Assembly (NCBI GenBank): GCA_023101885.1
Contig: JALPQD010000819.1
Location: forward strand, 186,001 to 250,000
From: Typhlomys cinereus
Lineage: Eukaryota; Chordata; Mammalia; Rodentia; Platacanthomyidae
Direction of reading: 5' to 3'
Length of the DNA stretch: 64,000 bases
Position numbers and translations under genes: made by a program. The notes below the pieces were generated by a model, which saw only the letters and a program-made list of their open reading frames with translations, was not told where the DNA came from and did no database searches. This document shows, in pieces, positions 1-11,737 of this stretch. Each line of letters begins with the position of its first letter. Within the stretch, counting starts at the first letter, position 1.

Positions 1-1685
1 GGATCTGGCCAGTGAGGGATCCACAAAGCCTGCTAGAAGCAATCAATGGCCCATGCTCAGCAGCCTTGAAAAGGCTTGCATGGTCACAGCAGGCAGGAAC
101 ACAGGGAATACAAGACTGAAGGAAGGATACAGAAGAGAGGAAGCCAGAAGTACCCAAGTGTTAGGGGCACAGAGGGTACATTCAAGAGCAGCCTCAGGAA
201 TGTGCTGGATCCACAGCACTAGAAGCACTCACAAGCTCAGCGCTGCAAGATCAACCCTTGCCTGCTACAGCTCTGCCCCTCACCCAGATTTCAGATCCAA
301 ACCTGATGGAAAGAGATGGGGCCAGGTCTCTAGGAGGTAAGATGTCACAGAACTATGTCAAGGTGAAGTTTGAATGGTCCCAATGATAGATACTGCACAA
401 AGGGGAAATGTGAATGACCATTGGAGGTTGCCGTGCAGTCCTCCATGTTCATCACTGTCGTCTCTGGGATCTTCCTCAGTAAGTCGCCTCAGCACTCCTG
501 CACCCACATCTCTAAGCACAGGATGTCAACAGATTCAAGGGGACATGGCTCACTGCCTGAGAGTTTGCTGTTGAGGGGGGCACCATTGAATTCTGTAACA
601 GAAAAAACCATGGTATCCCACTGGTCATTAGGGTTTTACAGCTGATAGACCTTGGAAAGTTAGGGTCAAATGTCCATGATAAATACTTTCTAATCTAGTC
701 CAAGAACAAGTGACATGATTATTCACTACATGGCCTCACCCAGTTTCCACAGCCAGCTATGCAATGATATCAGGACCACAACTGCATGAGAAAAGTGTGT
801 CAGGAACATCAATGATCTTAGAAGAAATATTAGTTCAGAGTGTGGGGGATAAAGTCTGCAAGGTCTCAGGGGTCTTCTACATCAAACAACTTTTCAGAGA
901 TCTGGAGTGGCCTAGGTGACTCTAGTATTTTCCCTTCCAAAGAAACACAAATAATGGTATCTCACTCCTTCTGACCACTACAAGTATACTAAGGCCATGC
1001 TGGCCTTTTGGACCTAATTAACAGAACATCCCTACACAAGTACTGAGTGAGAATTTTTGCTAAGCAAGAATACAATTCTGCTTGCCCTGATTATAGTTTC
1101 CTCAATTGCTCCCATGGAATAATCTAAAGAACATCGTACTACCTCCTTGAATCACAAGAACTTTCAAGTGATGTACCCCAAAGCTCAATCAGCTGGCAGT
1201 TTCTCACAGCCTCCTCTGTGAATGCCAGAATGACTTTACCCAGGTATGGAAAGGAGCCTATAGGCTGGAGTGTTGGCTTCCTCCTGTACAGAGAGTTAGG
1301 GACTATTCAGTTACTCGACGGTACCTCCTTGAGTGGGGGCAGCATAGTGTGTGGGAATGCTGGCCTAGGATATCCCATTGTCCACTGTCAAGGAAGCTCC
1401 TGCTTTTAAGAGTGGTCCTCTCTGGGTGGAAAGTTTGTCCTACTCCTGATATTTTCAAGATTGATCTGATTACCTTTCTTCCAGAGGAGATATGAGTTGG
1501 ATCACATGTCTGAGGATTGAGCTGTGAGTGGGTGACAGCCAGCCACTCAGCTGTCTGTGATGGCTCACCACACAAATCATCCTACTACAGCTGCTCCCAA
1601 GCTATCATTCCTGGGCACACGGAGACATATTGAAAGAAACTAAGACATCTACTAAAGAAAGAGGTTCATAGTCCTCTTAACTTAC

Positions 1686-1699
1686 TTGGAAGATGGCAT
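1686..1699 (-). pseudogene. ATG exon remnant in block G, M0
   Basis: Minus-strand ATG with MPSS, then GTAAGT five bases earlier than in the other copies. The frame after splicing would differ, and H is the only intact block downstream. Confidence 0.3.
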
Positions 1700-2084
1700 C
1701 ACTAGCACACAGATGACATACACTTTGAGATCCACATGACTCAGCAGCCAGGCAGAAGCTAAGAACCTTTCGATGGTTTGGCTTCTTTGGTGACCGCAGA
1801 CAATTTGATGTTCATGTTGCTCCCTTCTTCTGTCCACTAACAGCACAGAGTGTATCACCATACCACGTGCCTCACGTTATAAAGCATGCAGCCCGACCCC
1901 ACACAGCCTCATGTCTTTCAATCTTACTGAAGGATTCACACAGAAATCTCCTCTACCATGCTACAATTCTTCAAGGAGGGCAGCTATGTAACCATGTCAG
2001 CTGAGAACATCTTCCGCTCTAGTACTGCTACATGCCCTTACTGTGGGTTTCTGTTGCAGTGAATGACTACTAGAATTTCTTATT

Positions 2085-2326
2085 GGGGGTCTAGAGAGGT
2101 GGCTCAGGGATTAAGGCTCTGTCTCTAAAGCAGAGAGTCCTGAGCTCGGAGCCCAGGTCCCATGTAAAAATGCCAGGTGGAAACAGCAAGGGCCTGCACT
2201 TACAGACCTGGTAGGCAGAGTCTGGTAAATTCCAGAGCAAAGCAATGAGGAGGCAGAAGCAATCCAGGATAATTCGTGGTTACCCTTGGTACTCCACAGG
2301 GAAACACAATGTCCTATGATGCACAT

Positions 2327-2383
<57 letters not shown>

Positions 2384-2401
2384 ACTAAACTAAAAAAAAA
2401 G
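2085..2401 (+). mobile_element. tRNA-headed SINE with CA-repeat tail (old copy)
   Basis: The head reads CTAGAGAGGTGGCTCAGG, followed by a B-box-like stretch near GGTCC...GAGCTCGGAGCC. A diverged body leads into an alternating GC/CA run and ends in a short A tract. It is clearly more diverged from the other three SINEs in the window, so it is an older insertion or an older subfamily. The flanks AGAATTTC and AAAATTCC may be a decayed target duplication. The pol III promoter boxes are in the head. Confidence 0.85.
2320..2383. repeat. Alternating (GC)n(CA)n tract
   Basis: Uninterrupted purine-pyrimidine alternation of about 64 bp forms the tail of the older SINE: GCACATGTGCGCGCGCGC followed by a long CA run. 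Confidence 0.95.
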
Positions 2402-5400
2402 TATAAAATTCCAAACAGAGTTGGGGGAGTCTTCCCAGAGACCTCCATCTGGCAAGCTTTCTTCCTATTTGCTACTTTCAGTAAGAACTGCTTAATTGGC
2501 TCATATTTGCACAGTAAAAAGATGCAGAAATATTTGGGGCCTCTCTCAGCTTAAAATTGAAGATGCACAGTGGTTGTGGAGAGAGTAGGGCTGGTGCCAA
2601 TCTGGCTATGTCAGCTCCCTGCCTGAAAAGTAGAGTGGGGAGACTCTCTGAGGACTTTGCCTATGGCCAGCGCTATTGCCTGGCCTAGACCTCCTGGCAA
2701 AGGGCCATGCTGTGGCAGGGGTATCTGTGCACTCTGAGAATAAGATCAGGAAAGCAAATGTGAGATCACATCTGTGTGTGTGCTGTACATCTGTGTTTGT
2801 GATGTGCAGCTCCCAAGCCGGGGCACAGAGATGTGAAGGTACCTAGTGTTTGGAGGGGGGCTGAACAGAAGACCTCGACCTCATACCTCCTGGGCCATCC
2901 CGTACAGCCCTATACTTATTCAAGGCCTCTGGAGCAGGAGCCTGAAACCTTTTCCTTTGCCTGCTGAGGTTCTCTGCCACTTTATCCTCCAGGTCTCAGG
3001 GAAATAAATCTGGGGGCCCTTGTGGACACATGCTCTATTGTCTCACCAATTGTATCCTTGTTATAGCAGCCTAGAATAAATGATAACACAAGGCTAATGA
3101 ATGAATGTGCCCCTGACGCCATGACATATTACAAACAGCTAACAGCTGTTTGCCTGCTGAGTCAGTTTCCCAGAGTTGACTTGGCATGATGGCAGGCAAT
3201 TATCAAAGCACTGCTGCCCACAGATGTCTATGGGTTCCCAGTGCCACAGTGCTGGGCTCATGTTTAGGACCACCCTGTTCGTCTTAGATTACGAAGATTA
3301 AATCCCAAGATCCCGTTTCTGTCTTCTCTCATTTCCCTGGAACCCAGGCTTCCCCACCCTTAGCCTTTAGCTTTGTGTCAGACAGAAGCAGCGTTACTTC
3401 TGTGTCAGTGCTCTGAGAGCCCACCACTGACCAACCCTTCCTCTGACAAGGTTGTGAGTTGATACAAGAATTCAAAGGTATCTGCATATAGTTGCTACTT
3501 ATTCAACCTGTGAGAATGGTCTTTGGAAACTGACCATTCCCCAGTTTCTCTAATATCCTCAAAACCTCTCTGTGTCTCAGTTCCATGGACAGAAAGCAGG
3601 AGGTCTCTTCAGTATTTTTCAGTGTCTTCAATGGCATCATGTCACTTCTGATTCATCACAGGGTCTTTCCAACTCAGGATAATCAGAGGAGAGTACTGCT
3701 GACTCTAAGCAGATAACAGTCCAATTCTGACACTTTTAGGGACTCTCCACCCTCTTCAACCCTGGATGTAGTGTCCCTTTCATGTTTACACTCATGTGCT
3801 AGCAGATCTCTGGGAAATAAGACAGCAGAAGCCCTGGAATCTGGAATATTTCCCACTTGGACACAGGCTTTCCAGGTAGCTCAAGATGTGGCCACAGACT
3901 GGTGCTGAGGTGGACAAGCTAATAGACCTCCAGGTATCCCCTAACCTCATGTGCTGGAATCTTGTCCCATCAACACCTAGTCACAGCTGTGTCATGTTCC
4001 AGGGAGCTGAGGCTCCTCATGGGAGGAGCACTGTGGGGCAGGGGACTCTTCCAGGATGGCCACTGGGCACGTCCTGCTGCTGCCAGGCAAAACAACCTCC
4101 TCTCTCCACAGTACCTGACCTTGGCATTCAGACGTTCTGTCAGTTATCCTGGACCCAACCACCACTATATGCCAGACACACAAAGCATGTGACATCACCC
4201 TGCACCCACAACCTGGGCCTGTGTGACTGTGAGGATTAGTATTCCTCTGACCTGCCTCATGCTTGGATCAAACTGTCAGGTTTGGGCAAACCTGAGAATC
4301 AGCCCTGCTTCTTCCAAAGCTGCTTCCTTCTTGTTCTTTTCAAGGGTACTGGGGTCAATAAAGCCTTAGGCTCTACTGATTTATTGGAGCTCTTCTCCCT
4401 GCATCATGCAATCAGAGATGTGGTACCAGAGAACTCCCTGAAATCAGCCAGTCAACTAGGGTTCTGGAGCAGTACCATCCTGCATGAGATTCCCCTGTGG
4501 GCCACTTATATGACAGAGAAAGCCCTGGGCATAAGGCTGCATAACTCAAAATGATAAAAGTTAGGATGGTTACATATGGAGATTATCTCCCTAATGGAGA
4601 GGAAATCCAGGCAGATGACACGAATGGGTATGACTCCAAGGACAAAGAAAGGGAAGGGTAAAGTTTGCTGCTGTGGTGACATACAAGGGATTATTGAGGT
4701 GACAATTCAAAGCTTGGCGGTTACTAAGAGATGACCAAAAGCTAAGTGGAAGTATGACCTTCTCCTCGCTGAGGACAGAGTCAGCCTAATCTCATGGTAG
4801 TAACAGTCACAGAGACCACGGGTCAAACCTCTGCTTCTGAAGGAAGCAGATATCCACAGACAGCCAGGAGCCCCAGGGTCACAGCACCTAAGTCATGCTG
4901 AGTCTCAAGCCCTATGAAAACATGTGTGCTAGATAGAGGGAGCAGCGATGTGATTGAGAAGATCTCTGAGCATCTCACACCCAGTGGCCCCTGAAAATTC
5001 TAAATCTGCTACAGATGACACACCTTTCCCATAAGACCCTCAGCCCCCAAATTCCTTCAGGGAGAATACCTTAAATGAGTCTTTGCCCTACATATCATCT
5101 CTCATGGGAGATGCCTTCCTCACCTTTCATTGGAGGGCTGCCAATCATCTCAGCTGACTGCTGATTTTGCAGTGCTTAAAGTAGGAAAGTGCTGGACACA
5201 ACTGGAAGAGTTAGAGAAGCTGCTGGCTGGCACAGAGCAGAGCGAAGATTCATCACAGCCTGAAAAACAATGTACCTGGTAAGGAAAAAAGGGGGTGACC
5301 ACTGTAAGAGACACTGAAGTTACTAAACCGAGGCCTCCCCACTGGATAGGGATGGAGGCACCCTCCATGGCTCTGTAGACTAAAATGATACAGGGGAGTA

Positions 5401-5955
5401 AGGGGTACCTGCTGGGAAGCAGGACTTGATGCTCTGCCAAGGGCCTTGTGGATCTGACAAAGGTGCTTCAGTGAGGGATCCACAAAGCCTGCCAGCAGCA
5501 ATCAATGGTCTATACTCAGAACCCTTGAAAAGGCTTGCATGGACACAGGAGGCAGGAAAGCACGGGATCCAAGGCTGAAGGAAGGAAGCAGAAGTGAGGA
5601 AGCAAGAAGTACCAAGGGTTAGGGGCACAGAGAGGCTCAGAGAACACGTGCTGTGAGAGCACACTGAGGAATGTGCACTAGAACAGCTTACAAACTGGAT
5701 CTGCTGCTCCTGCAGGATCAGGCTGACCAGGGCAGAGCATCTCTGATAACTGCTCAGTGTGAACAAGGCCTCCTCCTCCTCCTCCTCTTCATCCTCCCCT
5801 TATGCTTTCCTTCACATGCACTGGTGGAGGTTGAGATCAGCACTCAGCATCTTTGTGTCAGAAGCTGGGACCAGGAAGAAACAGACAAAAGAGGGCACCA
5901 TAGCCTCTATGATGGGACATGGACACCAGATGAATACTAGCTCGAGGAGAATGTT

Positions 5956-5962
5956 CAGAGAG

Positions 5963-5993
<31 letters not shown>
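5956..5993. repeat. (GA)n tract downstream of block C, M1
   Basis: An imperfect GA run at the conserved GA-prone position of the monomer. The same place is 14900-14925 in M2 and 44130-44190 in M5, and only a few GA units in M3 and M4. Confidence 0.9.
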
Positions 5994-7459
5994 ACATGGA
6001 GAGCAAGACATGCCACTACAACACACCAGCCCTTGCCTGCCATGGTTCTGCCAGTAACCAAGATTTCAGCTCCAGAGCAAATGGACAGAGGTAGCCACGT
6101 CCCCCACAGCTACGATGTTACAGCACCACAACAAGGAGAAGCATGAATGGTCAAACCCCACTCCAAAGAGTGACAGCTACAGACTGGTCACTGAACAAAG
6201 GGAAAGTGGTAATGACCATCCAGGTACACTTTGCTGTGCTCTGTGATTATCCCTGCTGACTCTGGAAACTCCCTTGGGAAGGGGCTCAGGAATCCTCCAT
6301 TATTTTCCTGATTGCAGCATGTAACAGCTTCAAGGAACATGGCCCATTACCTGAGAGTTTGCCTGCTGCTCTTGAAAGGTTTCAAGCATGTTAGCTGCAT
6401 AGCTAGGGTGCTGTCAGGTTAATTTTGCTGACAACATTGAAGAACATAGGCAAGTCTTTAACACTACAGAACCAAACCAAAATCTGAAAGAAGCAAGAAA
6501 ATCATGCCACAAACATTCTTACATCATCAAATGCTGCTTTGTGACTGTGACTGAGTGGTGAAAGAAATGATATGAGAATATTAACATGGGTCATTCTCTA
6601 TCAGTTGTAGTGTACACTGAAGTGTCTACTGCTGGGCAATTATCATCACAAGTGGACGTTCATGGGCACAAGACTGATGATTCATGCTCCCGTGCTTGGG
6701 TTAACTTACAGTTGCTGGTACTTGGTGAACACTGAATCCACAGCTGTATAAAGCGCTGTGGGAAGGAGTGATTGATGTAAAACACCAGTATTCAGAACAG
6801 AGGACAGTACAGACTTCAGCAACAGTTCTCACCAGTTCACCCACACAGGACAGGGAAGGACATAGAAAAAATGGTCCAAAGCCAATTCACAGAGGAGGAA
6901 GCTTGATGGTTCAAGAAATGTTTAAGGCAGGCAAACATGACTAACTGAGCCAGTGATCTTTGAATTCCGGTATCCTTCATGGACAGTCTTCCCCGAGGAA
7001 GGTGCACTCTCCCCTTCCCTCCCCTCTCCAGTTCCTCCATCCCCAGAAGATTCCCAGGAATAGGCACATCTCACTACACGAAAGTGTAGCAGGCTTTAGT
7101 GGATGCAACATCTAATAAGCAGCCCCTGTGTCCCAAGGACCCTGTTCAGAGAAATGAGTGAAAACTTACTTTGCCATATAAGACCACAGAGAAGTCCTTC
7201 TGCTGACTCTGAAAGAATGGATACAGCCTCATGTAGGGAGCCTTGCAGAAGGATCAGAGTGCTAAGGCAACTCAGAGGACAAAATACTATATGAGGCAGG
7301 AAGGGTGACTTTGAAGCTGTGTGTAGAAGGAAGAGGACAATGAGGGCAAGGTGGGGATAGGCACTGTCACTAATGGGAACTTTGGAAATTAAGTCAACCT
7401 GGTGCAACCTGTTGGGTCAGAAATAAGGGACCACACAGCACAAGGTCACACTGACTTAC

Positions 7460-7495
7460 CGAAGCCAAAAGAATCAGGAGACTTGAGACTGCCAT
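7460..7495 (-). other. Signal-peptide-like start exon, M1 (intact)
   Basis: On the minus strand an ATG opens twelve codons, MAVSSLLILLAS, ending exactly at a strong splice donor (GTAAGT at 7459-7454). A short hydrophobic run ending at a donor is the usual layout of a split signal-peptide exon of a secreted or membrane protein. The same exon is at 38736-38771 in M4 with amino-acid changes but an intact frame, and in broken form in M2, M3, M5 and M6. The family is not recognised and I could not place the following exon with confidence. Confidence 0.4.
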
Positions 7496-8739
7496 GCAGA
7501 GTCAGGACCTGAACAGAATTCTTGGGAGGAGAACGCCACCAGTATGCATTGTCGGGGAGAGGAGTACTTGCAGGTCTGAACATCTGTGTGGGCACCTGAC
7601 CCCACAGGAGAAATCCAGGAGGCTCATGGACTGGTCAAGAGACTCCTGAAACAGCTCAGGCATCAGAGTTCAGCAGGAGAATATTTTAGATATGGGGACC
7701 CAAAAAGTAGCTACAAGGTTCATACTCACGACTCCATAAGGGAATGTGGGAGCCTTACAGAGTGGTCCTTGGATAGGGTGGGCTCCAAATCCAATGTGTG
7801 TGACAGAATGGGGAAACTGGGTTGTGCAAAGCCTTGTGACCTCAGATGGCTCGTCCAGTGAATACTCTTGAACCCTCAGCTGTTATATTCCTTAGGGCCA
7901 GGCTGCACCCCAAGACCTAAGCCTGAGAATGGGATTATGAGATTAAATATGAGGCCTTCAGTGCTTGTGCACCTTCTACATGTCCATTCCCATGTTGAGG
8001 TGACCTCGACACCTTCTAATGACCAGGTAGTTTCACTATCACTTTTCACAGACAAAGAGAAGGGATTGATTGAGGAAGGGATGGCTCCATGTGACATTGA
8101 CCTGATTTCACGCCTCCTGCCCAATAGCCCTTGTAAGGCCTGCACATTCCTACACATTGGGGAATGAGAAGTCATGGGCTTATGGTAGGAGGACTGTGCA
8201 TAGGAAGCAGAACCTCAGCTCCGTCTCTACATGTTCCCCAGCCATCATGAGGCTGTATGCACAGGATCTAAGGTGCCCACAGCGCTGGGCCATTCCCTGC
8301 AGGGATAGAAGGGAATCCTGGTCATTCTGTACTCAGCATGGGTCACAGCAGCATCCTTGATCCCAGTGCTGCATCCCAGGCACCACTCTCCAGTCCTGAT
8401 CTCTGTGTTCTACCCTGTTTGGTGTCTTCCTGAGGTTTCAAATACATCCCATTAGGCTCAGGAGTCTCCTGAATTTATACTATTCTTTCAGGGTCCAACT
8501 TGTCAGCATGAAAGGAGCCTGCCATTGCCTTTCCCACTCACTGTTTGGTCTATCAGCATGCAAGGCCTCACTGTAGAGGTCTGCCACCCTAAGCAAGCCA
8601 GCTGTGAGTGCTTCTCAGTACCAATCTGTGCCCTCACTCCAGGACTTTATCCTGCCATTCAGCTCTTGCTCAGCCTCGTGGTGCTGATCTAAATGCTTCT
8701 AGCAATAGACACATGGACTGTACCTTTTGATTATCGTTC

Positions 8740-8900
8740 TCTGCTGCCAACAGCAAAACACCTTTTGAAGGGGCAAATACAGATAGGTATTCACATGCTC
8801 TGAAGACAGTAATGTATCCCAGTAAACCTCGACCACACACTCAACCCAATGTACGGACCCATGCAGAACAAGTCTTTATCTTGTATGCATAATGATTAAG
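8740..8900 (-). promoter_or_regulatory. Promoter-like block A, M1 (inverted, decayed)
   Basis: This is the same block on the opposite strand. The MYB-type site has become CAACAG and the CCAAT position is disrupted, so promoter activity is doubtful although the CTCF-like core nearby survives. Confidence 0.35.
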
Positions 8901-8927
8901 GAGTAATGTAATTATGCAATACACTAT

Positions 8928-8950
8928 AAAGACCACTAGGTGACTCTGTG
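8928..8950 (+). promoter_or_regulatory. CTCF-like motif, M1 (inverted copy)
   Basis: GACCACTAGGTGACTCTG fits the CTCF core CCASYAGRKGGC with one mismatch, on the plus strand. Because M1 carries block A inverted, this motif faces the opposite way from all other copies in the window. Binding is inferred from the motif only. Confidence 0.5.
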
Positions 8951-10311
8951 GGTGATAGGGTCTGGCCAACTGGGCAGAGCAGGAGATTTCAGGCTCTTCA
9001 GGACATCTGAAGGCAGAAGGAGGAGGAACAGTGGGACCAAAAGTGAAAGGAGGGGACAGATGAGCCCTGCTGACCAGGACCACAGGAAGGAAGAAAAGGT
9101 TTAGAGAAGAAAGTGGTGAGAAAATTCAGGATGAGGCATTGTGGCTTCGCAGCAGGGGACAAGGGGCGAGATCACATAAGAGGCTTTTTAGATGGCACCA
9201 GCCGAGCCATGTAGCCTGCCCCAGAGTTGTATGTTTGTAAACCCAGTGCTGACTGGAATGAACTGAGGTCTGTGGTGGGGGCAAAGCTTTAGTTGTTCCT
9301 GTACGGTGGGCAGGGCCAAAGGGAGGGATGGAAAGGTGGAATAATAGAGTTGGGGGCGTGGCTGCCAATACTGACAGGATGGGCAGGGACCTGGAGGCTT
9401 GGGGTGAGCCAGACAGTGAGTTCTGAACTCTGGGCAAGGCTTGTAGTTTGACTTGTCTTTAGGGCTGTAGGCAGAGATTGGCGTGAGACTTTTCTCAGGG
9501 GTTGGAGAGAGTGTGGAGCCATGATCCATGAGGTGACTGTTGCACTTGGCACTGTCCTTGGGGGCTGAAGAGAGTGGGCAGTGCCATGGACATAGAAGAG
9601 AAGTGGGCGGGACCGATGACTGATTCTGTGTGTGTGGCATAGTAAAGTAAGATTGAGAGAAGTGCCACCAGCAGGAGGGAAGAACAGTGACCTCTGAACT
9701 TTAGGCAGAGCTGGGGGTCTAACTTGTTTTCTGGGCTGGAGGTAGAACTTGGGATCTGACAGACCTTGGAGGCATTGGCTCACCTTAATGGCTGACATAC
9801 TTGGGCTGCAGAAGGCAGAGATTAAAGTCTAAAGTACCCTGGTGATTGGATGGGAGGTGGAATCTTACATGCTGACATAGGAGCTGCAAGCTGGGCTGGC
9901 CTTGAGAGCTGAAGCATAGTGGCAGAGCCAGGCGATTTAGAGTGTGTCTGGGAGAGGGTGATGACAGAAAAGGGCACAGAGTATAAAAGTGTATTTCTGA
10001 GAGACAGAGAGAGGGAGGGAGCAGAAACATGCAGACCATGGAAGACAGGTGGAAGTAGGAGGACATGCTACTGAACTCTACATCAGGTAAAACAAGACTT
10101 CTGAAAGAGTAGGGCAGGGCCCATCATAAAAGGTTAGGTGCAGGGCTGTGTGAAGGTCAAAAAAAGTCTGTTGTTTGCAGAGCCTTTAGGTGAAATATTC
10201 ACACTATGACCCTGGAAGAGTAGCCAGCCTGGCAGTGAGGTAGGTGTTGGGGCCAGTGTAAGCTGCTCCTGTGAAAAGAGGTGGGGTTGTGGGAGGAGCT
10301 GGAAGCTTTCT

Positions 10312-10319
10312 ATTTGCAT
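10312..10319 (-). promoter_or_regulatory. Octamer ATGCAAAT, block F, M1 (inverted)
   Basis: A POU/octamer word inside the inverted segment. Identical octamers stand at the same monomer position in M5 (46814-46821) and M6 (53682-53689). M3 and M4 have altered forms. Confidence 0.3.
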
Positions 10320-11737
10320 GTGGATGTGTCTGTGCAGGGTGCATATAACTGTGTGCAGGAGGGCATGAAAGCCACAGGCCTCCATGTAGCAAGCTGCCTT
10401 CCTATTCACTACTTTCACTGAGAGCTACATCAGTGAAAACTGCTTAATTTGCTCATATTTGCACAATGAAAAAAATGTAGAAATATTATTGATTTCCCTT
10501 CAGAAGCTAGTGGTGGTATTGGGGTTCTTCAGTTTAGGACTGAGGAGAAGAACATTGGCTGTCTGGGAGATAGTACAGGTTGTATTTTGGCTGTGCTGCT
10601 TCCCTGCCTAGGAAGTCAGGGTTAGGGGCAACTCCAGGGACTTTGCCTATGGGCAGGGCCATTGCATGTCCTTCAATTCTTGGGAAAGGGCTGTGCTGTG
10701 GCAGGGGTATCTGTGCTGGCAGAAAATAAGAACAAAAAAGCAAATGTGAGATCACATCTCTGTATGCCTGTACATGTCTCATGTCGGGCGTGGGGGATGT
10801 GCAGGTAACTAGTGTCTCAGGAGAAGCTGACCAAAGGACCTCCCCCTCACCTCCTGGCTCAATCTGTACTGGACACACCTAAGTCCTCTGGGGCAGGAGC
10901 CTGAAACTTTCTGCTTTACCTCTTAAGATTCTCCGCCATTTCTTCCTCCTGTTCTTGGGCCAAAACATCTGGGAACACATGCTCTACTTTCTCACCTATT
11001 GTTTACTGGTTATAGCAGCCAAGAGTAAATGTGAACACGAGAATAGGAATAAATAGTCCCGAATGCATTCAAGTATTAGAAACACCTACCAACTCTTCAA
11101 ATGCTGTATCAGTAACCCTGCTGGTCTAGGAGCTGGCTTGGCATTATGCCAGGAAATTGGCAAAGCACTGCTGCCCACTGCTTTATGCAAGCCCACAGTA
11201 CCCCATCCCTGGGCTCATCTGTTGGACCATCCTGTCAATCTTAAGGCAACCTCCCAGGATTCAGTCCCATGATCCTATTTCTGGGTTTCCTAATTTTCTA
11301 GGAACCTAGGCTTCCCCAGCCTATCCTTTAGCTTTGTACCAGACAGAAAAAGCATATGCTCTATTTTAGTGCCCTGTGAGGCCACCACAGGCCACTCCCC
11401 CCCCATATGGCAAGGCTGCCAGTCACCGCAAGAGTTCAAAGTGTCTAAGCAGGGTTGCTCCTCATTCAACCCTCGAGGATCTTCTGGGGAAACAGATCAT
11501 TCCCCAGCTCCCATGATATCTGACCACCCCTCTGCACCTCAGCTCCATGTGCAGAAAGCAGGAGGGCTCAGCAAATTTCTTCAATGTCTGTGAGGACATT
11601 ATGTCATCTCTGATTCATTTGAGGGTCTTTCAAAATCAGGGTAATTGGAGGAGAGCCTTCCTGACTCTGAGCAGGTATCAGTCCAGTTCTGAAAGTTTTA
11701 GGAACCCTACCTCCCCCATACAACCATGGGTATAGTG

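Larger units (their letters stand above)
1..3095 (+). repeat. Monomer M0, partial and internally deleted
   Basis: The window opens inside block C. Near 569-576 the sequence jumps from C directly into block H, so E, F and A are missing. H is followed by an intact G (1200-1700), a SINE (2085-2401) and the lead-in to the next monomer. The stretch 690-900 is close to identical with 56690-56880 in M6, six monomers away. No coding gene is supported. A 14-nt minus-strand ATG exon remnant lies at 1686-1699. Confidence 0.85.
7832..10378 (-). repeat. Inverted F-A-H segment inside M1
   Basis: Reverse-complementing this interval gives the F, A and H blocks in the usual order. The polyadenylation-site neighbourhood of F is near 9980, the TM-like frame of A near 8590-8800, the CTCF-like core at 8933, and early H at 7832-8100. 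At the left edge the ten bases ending GTGCAAAG are shared by forward F (end of E/F) and by inverted H, giving microhomology at the breakpoint. The right edge is near 10375 and rejoins late G. Confidence 0.85.
3096..11047 (+). repeat. Monomer M1, with an inverted F-A-H segment
   Basis: Blocks B (4310), C (5540) and E (6810) are in the normal orientation. About 620 bp between C and E is missing, with the junction near 6553. From 7832 to about 10378 the sequence is the reverse complement of the F-A-H part of other monomers. It then rejoins the normal order at the end of G, so roughly 1.7 kb (late H and most of G) is also absent. Normal-orientation block F sequence resumes nowhere in this monomer. 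Confidence 0.85.

Noticed and set aside
2111..2554. Frames reading poly-Val/Cys or poly-His/Thr at the CA repeat
   Set aside because: Translation of a microsatellite inside a SINE.
9188..9798. Minus-strand frames of 150-169 codons in inverted block F of M1
   Set aside because: These are low-complexity proline/serine-rich readings of a pyrimidine-rich repeat. Several overlapping frames are open at once and none is conserved in frame in other monomers.
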